Below, piece by piece: positions 52,981 to 60,000 of a DNA stretch of 60,000 nt (position 1 is its first letter; each line of letters starts with the position of its first letter). Source of the stretch: Lineus longissimus (Eukaryota; Nemertea; Pilidiophora; Heteronemertea; Lineidae); the NCBI RefSeq assembly GCF_910592395.1, contig NC_088312.1, forward strand, positions 11,658,001 through 11,718,000, in the 5' to 3' direction. The translations under genes were made by a program, and so were the position numbers. Under the pieces are notes generated by a model that saw only the letters and a program-made list of their open reading frames with translations, was not told where the DNA came from and ran no database searches.

Positions 52981-54276
52981 TTACGGCCAGGCCCAAGGGG
53001 TATGACCGATCAGCACTAAGAGTAAAAACGTAAAATGCAATAATATCTTTTTAAACTAACTGCCACAGTAGGTTTATTTATTCAGTCTTTTTGAAGTAAA
53101 AGTATTACAGTGAAAAGAACGAAATACGGCTGGAATATTATACTGGTTTGTCTTCGGACGGCAAATTCAGCACTGCACCGATGTCAAGGTTAAGACGGTT
53201 ATACGACTTTGCCTCATCAGCTCCTCGTGGTCAAGGCTCCTATATCCGTGACTGATGCGGTCGCAGAACAGAACAGATGCTGATCATCCCCGTCACTGCG
53301 TCAGGCTGTAAAACAGAGCGAGGAAATATTTTAACTTCACCAGAAGTTTTATCATTCATTATTCAGACCAACAGACACTGACTACCTGCTAATAGTCTAT
53401 GAATTTCATTGTCATAATTCAGAACAAACACTTATCACCTTTGCTGACAATATTTTCAGAAGGTGTGTACATTCGTGTGTCCATTTACATTGCACGTGTA
53501 TACGTGCTTTACTGTACATTTCTACAGGAGTGAGCAGGATGTACAGAAAAACGATCTCCAAAACTGTTGCTTTCAGCACTCGCGACACGTTAAGCGAGGT
53601 TTTAGCAATTATTTTCAGTGAAGGTATATCTCATGTGTAGAGTCTGGGTGATTTTGAGACATTCTTTAGGTGTTTAAGGCGCACAGTTTGATGAAACTTG
53701 CCCGAATTCGTAATTTTTTTGATGAATGTATATCCGCCATTGCGGGGATCTGGAAACTTTCGGATGACAAGTTTGCCTCAAAAGATGGACGGGCTCCCTA
53801 TAATCACCCAAACTAACAGCGAATATATATTCTTAAGATCCTTTTCTTGACCTCTGATGAGTTAATTTTGTCTGATGCAGTGTTTCAACACAAATTTGAG
53901 GGCGATTACAATCACGAAAAAATCACACTCACCCAGTCTAGAATGCGTAGACGAAATGTATGTTGGCTCTTCCATGTAGCGGGTATCCTCCCACCTGTTC
54001 AGGTCGGGACAGATCAACGTTGAGCAACTTGCCTAATCGGTAAAAACGCGGGAGGCAGTGCTATTACCGGAACGGTTCAGAACCGGCGATTTTCATCAAA
54101 AATCACCCGAAAACTAAAAAAGTAAGCAACGGTTGCAAAAATAAAGTACACGTTGTTCGTTAGCAGGTTATGAAACGTAACCTAACCAAATTTCAGGTCG
54201 TTCCGTGCGGCAGTTTCGGAGATACGTGTCGAAAACCACATCCCTCGGGTCCTGGCGATCGGCTCAGTAAAAACAA

Positions 54277-54310
54277 TAGACCATATCCACGGAGTTGTGG
54301 ATATGGTCTA
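54277..54310. repeat. Perfect 14-bp-arm palindrome at the gag boundary
   Basis: TAGACCATATCCAC and GTGGATATGGTCTA around GGAGTT. AGACCATATCC also occurs inside the TIR of the 585-bp element at 52111. Confidence 0.8.
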
Positions 54311-54432
54311 ATGATGCCCGTCTTGCGCAATTGAAAATGCATCTCTCTGGTGATGCTGAGCGTTTGATAGCTGGTTTAGGATGTGCAGGTGTGATGTATG
54401 CAACCGCGTTGAAACAACTTAAAGGGAATGGC
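54304..54432 (+). pseudogene. BEL/Pao gag, second block
   Basis: Reads SNDARLAQLKMHLSGDAERL, IAGLGCAGVMYATALKQLKG, which continues the gag core after HLKD of the first block (L-x-x-L-x-x-HLSGEA-x-x-LI-x-GL is the core motif). After LKG the similarity ends. Confidence 0.7.
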
Positions 54433-55008
54433 CCGCCAAAAAATGGGGAGTTTTGGACGGCCCGGTCAAAACCTTAGGCGGGAATAAGGTTTCATTGATA
54501 AATATAAGGAGTTTCAAGGCCCCCAAATCACTTGTAAGGTTCAATAGATACTGGCCTTTCATTGGTTTACCGTCTGCGTATCATTTACATACTCTCATTT
54601 TGAAAAATATGACAATATTTACGATCACGTTATTGATTTTTGCAACATTTTCGGTAACGCGCCCCTTGCGGATCTGTAAGGTACCATTCGGATGCTTGAA
54701 AACTGCCTCGTCTCGTCGATTCGCTCGCGGATAAACGCATCAGGTTGACTGCAGCAACTTTTAATTGTTGGAGACAGAGAAGGAAGGAATATGATTATCA
54801 GTTTGATGAAAACTTTGCAAAGTTTCTTCTTGGGACTCGAAATCCATACTACTATTCTCTCCATTTTCCATTTTCTCCTCTCTCCAACTCACTACTATCG
54901 CTATTGACTGCGTAACATACACTAACATTCTTTCGTTATCATTGCTAACTTCATTTACTAGAACACTGGCCTCTTTGTAGCCGATTATGTAACCCATAGT
55001 GGAAACAC
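54433..55008. other. Sequence between gag blocks two and three
   Basis: About 575 bp, AT-rich, without recognised termini. Confidence 0.45.
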
Positions 55009-55275
55009 CTGACAGCGCTATTCAACCTCTTTAAGGACCAATTTGGGGCCCGCAGTGTAGTTGCTCGTGCCTGTATTGACAGAATTGCAAAGGGTAAAAA
55101 GATTGATAATTCTAGAGATGCACTTCGTGATTTCTCCATTGATGTTATTAATGTTATTGCAGGTCTGCAGCGCCTCCAGTACTTCGCTGATGTGAACGCC
55201 GTTGCAACTCTACGCCGCATCGTCCAGCGTCTCCCTGATTACCTCATTGTCATATTTATTCACGCCACACTCTAG
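55009..55275 (+). pseudogene. BEL/Pao gag, third block
   Basis: Reads LTALFNLFKDQFGARSVVAR, ACIDRIAKGKKIDNSRDALR, DFSIDVINVIAGLQRLQYFA and ATLRRIVQRLPDYL: the segment that follows the HLSGEA core in BEL/Pao gags. Its first residues (TALFNLFK) overlap in alignment with the end of block two (TALKQLKG), so the two blocks may be different copies or a duplicated edge. No protease, RT or integrase follows. Confidence 0.7.
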
Positions 55276-55800
55276 CAAATCTGTTTTCTTTAGACATTGG
55301 ACTTCTTATCCCTAAATAAACATTAAAAATTCCAAACTTGTGTTTTTGAAGTAAAAATCATCGTCCAAACTCCAAGAAATTCGGCACAGCTAATGCATAC
55401 CAAATGGCACACTTTAAAAAGCGCTCATTGGACAACGTATGGAATAACCAGAAATGACGTCATCACTGGTCTACATAAAAAATAGATTGGTTTCCCGATC
55501 GACTCACTAGGGATACGCAGTAGAGAACAATGTCATGAAAAACGACCCTTTGTAAATTCCAATCACCTGCAGGACAGGTCAATTTCTCTCAATTAAGTTA
55601 ATTATGTAATGATAGGACCTGCTTTGATTTAGTAGCTTGTGGCAGTAGACCTGAATAATACAATGTCAATGACCTACCTCTTCAATTGTCTTCATCCTTG
55701 CGATGTCAATAACGAATTAGCTCCCGCTTCGATCTTTCTTATGTTGTTACTCTCCTTGACCTGATACTAGTCCAGCCACAATCGTGGTTGTAAACATTTC
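55276..55800. other. Spacer, nothing recognised
   Basis: About 525 bp between the gag remnant and the CCGCGG repeats. Confidence 0.4.
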
Positions 55801-55875
55801 TCACCGCGGTGGATATTATTTCCCACCGCGGTGGATATTACTTCCCACCGCGGTGGATAATATTTTACACCGCGG
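55801..55875 (+). repeat. Four tandem 22-bp units with CACCGCGGTGG palindromes
   Basis: Units of (C)CACCGCGGTGGATATTA(T/C)TTCC near 55802, 55825, 55847 and 55869, the last diverging. They end exactly where the LINE coding similarity starts. Confidence 0.85.
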
Positions 55876-55880
55876 TCGTA

Positions 55881-57536
55881 CTACAAGAAACAATCTCGCA
55901 TCTATTAGAAAGGCATTCTAAAGTGTACACCTGTTTTTTAGATGCAGCTAAGGCTTATGACACTGTTTGGCAAGATGGATTGCTTTACAAACTGTTTAAC
56001 TTTGGAGTACGAGGCAAACTATGGCGCATTATCGCAACCTGCTACCAAAATATTGAAAGCTGTGTCATGGAAAATGATATGTACTCACCGTGGTTCAGCG
56101 TCAAACAAGGCGTTCGTCAGGGTGGAGTGCTCTCCACGTGGCTCTATCTGCTGTATATGGACAATCTCCTATATACCTTAGAGAACACAAATTTTGGCGC
56201 AAAACTAGGAGACATAGAATGTGGTTCCCCCTGTCATGCTGACGACCTAACCCTCGTCTCACTTGCCAAATATGGTCTTGATCACATGATGTCATGCAGT
56301 TTCAAATATTCAACCAAGTGGAGGTACGACTACAACTCAGACAAGTGCATTGTTGTGGTGTTTGGTGAGACACAGCATCAATGGCAAAGCATTTCCAATG
56401 AACGAACGTGGACGCTTGGAGACAAACCGGTTAAGGAAGCCGCTTCGCACATACACCTTGGTGTAATACAGAACAAATACAGCCGAACAACGACAACAGC
56501 AATTTCCGCCGCTCAAAAGCTAAAGAAAACTCTCATGTGCATACTAGGTCCGGGGATGCAACCCAACAAATTTAATCCGATCTCCAGTTACCATATCTAC
56601 TGTAGAATATGCCTTCCGAAGGCACTTTACGGCAGTGAACTATGGTCCAATATGTCTGAACGTGACTTAATGATCTTAGAGCGTGCTCACAGATTTTGTC
56701 TCAAACGAATGCAAGGATTTAGCAAAATCACTCGAACTGTAACAACACAAGCCATGATAGGAAGTATAAGCCTAAAAGCACTCATCGATAAACAATGTCT
56801 TCTATTCTTTGGACAGTTAGCAAGAATGCCTGAGCACCTACTCCCAAGGCGTGTTTTCAATTTTCGGCTCCGCTCAATGTTGAACAGAACAAATAGTTCC
56901 GAAACTTGTCTTGGGTATGTGCCAAACTTAATGACAGTAATGGACAGGTATAACCTTTCAAACTCCCTAAAAGAGTTCACTGAAAGTGGTCAACTAAGTG
57001 TGCCAACTGGTACCCCCTGGAAGTCTTTAGTTCAAAAATCTGTTCTCAATCAAGAAAACTTAAACTTCAGAGCAGAATGTACACGCAATAATCTTTTCAG
57101 AATATTGAACATTGAAAAGTCTCTGGACTATCCGTCCTTAATATGGACAACCGCTCAAACTGATCGGAAACACAAAAGCAACTGTGCCTTCCTAGCTAAG
57201 CTAAACACACTACCAGAAACTATCACAGAAACAAAGTGCAATCGATGTACTCAATGTTATACCGATCCGCAACTTCATTTTTTCTGTGGATGTTCAGGTT
57301 TTTCCTCCCAACGTGAGAAATTTTGGGAACAAATTGAAAATGAATGCCCAGTTGAACTCAGCACAGCATTGTGGAACATGTGCGACGATGAACTCACAGA
57401 AACATTGCTCGGGAAACAACTTTCCGCTTTTGATTATGAAGAAAATGTAGCACTTTTTCGGATCACAGCACAGTGCTGGAATGTTCAGGCTAATTATCTT
57501 AAATGTTTTCCTTGCCTAAGACTACATATTTTTTGA
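55881..57536 (+). CDS. 5'-truncated LINE ORF2: reverse transcriptase and C-terminal region
   Basis: About 550 codons open, from within the RT. Blocks: VYTCFLDAAKAYDTVWQDGL (first catalytic Asp), FSVKQGVRQGGVLSTWLYLL, CHADDLTLVS (catalytic ADD; usually preceded by Tyr or Phe), HLGVIQNKYS, then the thumb and a long C-terminal part with RICLPKALYGSELW and a final knuckle CNRCTQCYTDPQLHFFCGC. The endonuclease and first RT blocks are missing, as in standard 5' truncation. The reading frame is intact, so the insertion is fairly young although not autonomous. An in-frame ATG at 55809 lies in the tandem repeat and is probably not a true start. Confidence 0.85.
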   Translation, partial: LQETISHLLERHSKVYTCFLDAAKAYDTVWQDGLLYKLFNFGVRGKLWRIIATCYQNIESCVMENDMYSPWFSVKQGVRQGGVLSTWLYLLYMDNLLYTLENTNFGAKLGDIECGSPCHADDLTLVSLAKYGLDHMMSCSFKYSTKWRYDYNSDKCIVVVFGETQHQWQSISNERTWTLGDKPVKEAASHIHLGVIQNKYSRTTTTAISAAQKLKKTLMCILGPGMQPNKFNPISSYHIYCRICLPKALYGSELWSNMSERDLMILERAHRFCLKRMQGFSKITRTVTTQAMIGSISLKALIDKQCLLFFGQLARMPEHLLPRRVFNFRLRSMLNRTNSSETCLGYVPNLMTVMDRYNLSNSLKEFTESGQLSVPTGTPWKSLVQKSVLNQENLNFRAECTRNNLFRILNIEKSLDYPSLIWTTAQTDRKHKSNCAFLAKLNTLPETITETKCNRCTQCYTDPQLHFFCGCSGFSSQREKFWEQIENECPVELSTALWNMCDDELTETLLGKQLSAFDYEENVALFRITAQCWNVQANYLKCFPCLRLHIF

Positions 57537-57637
57537 CAACAGCTAGAAGTATGTAAATAGTGTACATTAGTTGTTATATGTTGCTTTGGATTTTTTGTAA
57601 TCTTCTATATAGGAGGAATAAACAGATATATATATGG
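57537..57637 (+). other. 3' UTR and tail of the LINE
   Basis: After the stop come about 80 bp, GGAATAAACAG and an (AT)n tail ending near 57637. Confidence 0.65.
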
Positions 57638-58079
57638 GCCACCGTACAAAGCGGTTAATGCTCCCATCCTAAGACTCAACCACCCTAACCACAACAAGTT
57701 CATTGGTAACAATGTTATCATTTCTTAAGTCTTAATAAAGATCATCTGCATCATCAACAGGCAAGAATAACTTGTGTTATCTTAGTGTAGGCTTTTGAGA
57801 CTGTCTCACCTTATGAATCATTAAGTCTGGCAGCCATCTTTGTCTGGTAGATTCTATGATGTTTCAAGATTTCCTTCTCTGTCATACTTTGCTTTCTGTT
57901 GAATATTAGTCAAGCTTTCGAGCTTTGCTCCTCTAACGAAGTCATGCTCTCTTGACGAAGTCATAGTTCCACATTGTTGTGAACTGGGGTTAATAACACC
58001 AATATGTTTCATCTGTTGTTCGATTACCGCTGTGTTATTCATTGTATTTATTTAAATCGATTTCCAACACTACCCGAGA
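57638..58079. other. Spacer with GAGCTTTGCTC/ACGAAGTC repeats
   Basis: About 440 bp. 57918-57966 carries words (GAGCTTTG, CGAAGTCATGCTCT, ACGAAGTCATAG) that recur at 58593-58660. Confidence 0.45.
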
Positions 58080-59261
58080 TTACTCAAGATCACTCTTACG
58101 TCCTGATCTACGATACGATAAGAGATATATTTTAGTCTTTAAGCTGCATGGTAAAACCATTCCTTGATCAGTATCCTTAGCAATGATTAAAATCTCATTG
58201 ACACCTTCCTTCTCAAGCTTGTAGATTTCGAATAAATTACTTCTTGTGAAACCATTCCATAAGTCATGCAAATCATTAATTCGATCCTTGTTTGTTAAAT
58301 AAGGATTCAGCACTCAATAATCTATCTTTAACTTATCAAAAGCTTGGTGCAAAACACTTTGTAATTTATGGAAACCTTCAATCCACGATAATGTAGGTAT
58401 CTTAGGTATGCATGGTAAACATGTCTAAGATCTTTAAAATTATGGCCATTTAATTGAGGTTTACCAAGTGCTCTGTTGATGAATTCTGTCTCTACAAACC
58501 AGTCATAATCACCACAATGTATTTTCAAAAACATTTCATACACCCAGAGCTTTGTTCTTAGGACTTTGTCCGTCAGGACGTTGTCCGCCAGGACGTTGTC
58601 CGTCTCGAGCTTTGGAGCTCTTTGCTCATGGGACGAAGTCCTGCTCTTGGGACATTGTCCGGTAATTTAGATTGTCGTTTGGTGATACCAGATTTCCATG
58701 CAGAATGAACTGTCTGTTCATATCTGGTATCACTGAGCCATTTCCTAGGACTTGAGAAGTAGCTCCTTAATTTAGTTTCAACGAAATCTTTTAAATAATT
58801 TACTGTTGATTCATTCAATCGTCTCTGATCTAATCTTCTAAGGATGCTGTCAAAGTATCTTGTCTTATTATCAAAAATAATTTCAAGACATCTGAGGCTG
58901 TCATCGTTGTAAGCAGTTGCATTGCAATTGTTACAGAATTGTAATACACTGTTTTGCTGTGTAGCCTTGATGGATTCAAATCTGTCTTGTATTCAAACAA
59001 TGTACATCGCTTACAATTATGGCATAATTCAGCTTTAGAGTCTGTATTTACATCATATTGTTTCATTATTGGTTGTTCCATTGAGACAGGGGGTGTAATA
59101 TCAATTACAGGGGTCTCACTAAGTGCCATACCAGGGATAACCCTTGGTCGAATAAAACCCTGCCCAGGACCCCATTGGTTCCCACACCTGCTAAAGTACT
59201 CTGCTAAGGGGACATAGTTGTATATTCTGCCTTCTGATTGCATTTCAAGCTTGGCTTGCAT
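58080..59261 (-). pseudogene. Decayed gene with paired CxxC knuckles; weak VLTF3-like resemblance
   Basis: Four minus-strand stretches in different frames follow each other without large gaps (59261 to 58830, 58818 to 58573, 58543 to 58328, 58313 to 58080) and look like one protein broken by frameshifts and stops. In order: a ~70-residue leader, CHNCKRC, about 30 residues later CNNC (reached after a 1-base frame change), a helical stretch (TRYFDSILRRLDQRRLNEST, VNYLKDFVETKL), then FVETEFINRALGKPQL, FKDLRHVYHAYLRYL. A zinc ribbon followed by helices and an L-G-K-P turn recalls the late transcription factor VLTF3 of large DNA viruses, which would make this an old endogenous viral or virus-like element. 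The resemblance is weak and other zinc-ribbon proteins are possible. Clearly nonfunctional. Confidence 0.3.
58560..58665. repeat. 16-bp tandem repeats in the decayed gene
   Basis: TTGTCCG(T/C)CAGGACG occurs three times in a row, then GAGCTTTGGAGCTC and ACGAAGTCCTGCTCT, related to 57918-57966. Confidence 0.7.
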
Positions 59262-59756
59262 TTACATAAGATATATTTTTTAACTCTCTGATAGTATGAG
59301 TCTTCAGTTCTGCAATTACTCAATAGATGCTTTAAAATAGTCCTCACACTTCCTAGAAGTTTTGTATTAATACACCCTGTCCCAGACGGTGAGTCACTGG
59401 ACTGGAATATTCTAAAAACCTGGATGTAGACAGTCGCGGCCATTACACTTCGATGTCTCGAAGAGAGGAGACTTATCAATATTTTGTTAGTATTATTTTG
59501 TCAGGAATTATCTTCGTTATTGTCACAAGAAACCGTAGGTTCTGCTGATTCACCTAAGGAAAACGAGGAGTTTGTTCTAAACTATTCGTACATGTACTAT
59601 GGCATCGTCTATGGAAATTCAAACTGTTGACATACAGTACCCGCTGTTTCTTTAGAAGGCTCGTTCATTATGGAGAGCGTGGAGGCTTCCAATACTATGA
59701 TAAGAGAACACGTGAATTGGTGGACGCTTAAAGTAGATTCCTGCCTGGACTTTTTT
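59262..59756. other. Spacer at the right end
   Basis: About 495 bp. Open frames on the minus strand (59204-59479) show no family match. Confidence 0.35.
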
Positions 59757-60000
59757 TCAGATTTGACAACACCGTCAATAACCAAAACCAACCCGAAATA
59801 ATTAGCGCCGAAATTCAGGTTAAACTTCGACAGGTGCCATCATTTAACAACCCTCCCTCTATTCCACGAATCGAACTACCACCTACTCCACGTACCCCAT
59901 CTCAAACCGCAAAAATGCAAAAGTAACTAAGAAACGACAAGGATTATACGAAACATTTAGGACCTCTTATTCCCCATTCACCCAGGAACAGGAGGACTCG
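59757..60000 (+). pseudogene. Coding-like stretch cut by the window end, unknown
   Basis: After a TTTTTTTCAG acceptor-like site the plus strand reads FDNTVNNQNQPEIISAEIQ, VKLRQVPSFNN, PRIELPPTPRTPSQTAK. A one-base shift near 59912 then continues NAKVTKKRQGLYETFRTSYS, PFTQEQEDS to the window end. Composition looks protein-coding, with a Pro-rich linker and a basic segment, but no family is recognised. It may belong to the same decayed element as 58080-59261 or to a separate gene. Confidence 0.25.

Larger units (their letters stand above)
52096..54303. other. 2.2-kb DNA interrupting the gag
   Basis: Contains a MITE (52111-52695), an imperfect duplication (52740-52980) and a 34-bp palindrome at its right end (54277-54310). 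53000-54270 holds nothing I recognise. Confidence 0.55.

Noticed and set aside
52664-52996. Cys-rich 110-codon minus-strand frame
   Set aside because: The cysteines come from an imperfect DNA duplication. There is no start context or known family.
55009-57536. A single BEL gag-pol with RT at 55881
   Set aside because: The RT is of LINE type with a LINE C-terminal knuckle and AT tail, so it is unrelated to the gag blocks.

Overview
This is animal nuclear DNA. It has spliced genes with GT/AG introns and a very high load of mobile elements: DIRS, BEL/Pao, RTE and other LINEs, SINEs, mariner, Harbinger and many small inverted-repeat elements. Frequent ACATGTA words and this mix of element families suggest a marine invertebrate (lophotrochozoan or non-vertebrate deuterostome). 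The species cannot be fixed from the sequence alone.

Left half (540-26634): one host gene fills it, a calcium-activated chloride channel regulator (CLCA) on the plus strand. I could place 14 coding exons with consistent splice phases. They sum to 3105 nt and about 1034 codons. The protein has a signal peptide, an HExxH metalloprotease motif, Cys-rich segments, a VWA domain with MIDAS residues, a beta-rich region, an FN3-like segment, one transmembrane helix and a cytoplasmic tail. Intron 7 holds a dead partial copy of exon 8. Intron 8 is 13.8 kb and is a transposon nest: a LINE end split by a 1.67-kb inverted-repeat element that itself holds another LINE, an interspersed repeat family, a 167-bp foldback, two SINE-like repeats sharing a core, and a complete-looking 6.5-kb DIRS retrotransposon. 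The DIRS element is antisense to the gene and has Gag, RT/RNase H and tyrosine recombinase frames, inverted terminal repeats and an internal complementary region. A related unoccupied copy of its target lies about 6 kb upstream. Intron 13 holds a decayed mariner.

Middle (26635-47800): gene-poor DNA with many non-autonomous elements. These include a TTAA-flanked MITE, an 87-bp mariner mini-element, a 545-bp mariner-type element, a 0.9-kb inverted-repeat element and a three-unit 300-bp tandem element ending in (GAC)n and a hairpin. There is one isolated TLC-domain-like exon (34450-34613, plus). Two phase-compatible minus-strand exons (44938-44709 and 43573-42999) probably belong to a laminin-G/concanavalin-like gene.

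Right part (47840-60000): an internally deleted Harbinger that keeps pieces of both its proteins, a BEL/Pao gag broken into three blocks by other insertions, a 5'-truncated LINE with a 550-codon open RT/C-terminal frame, and a decayed minus-strand gene of uncertain origin. That gene has paired CxxC knuckles and a weak resemblance to the VLTF3 family of large DNA viruses.

I found no bacterial-type operon, no CRISPR array and no intact RNA gene.
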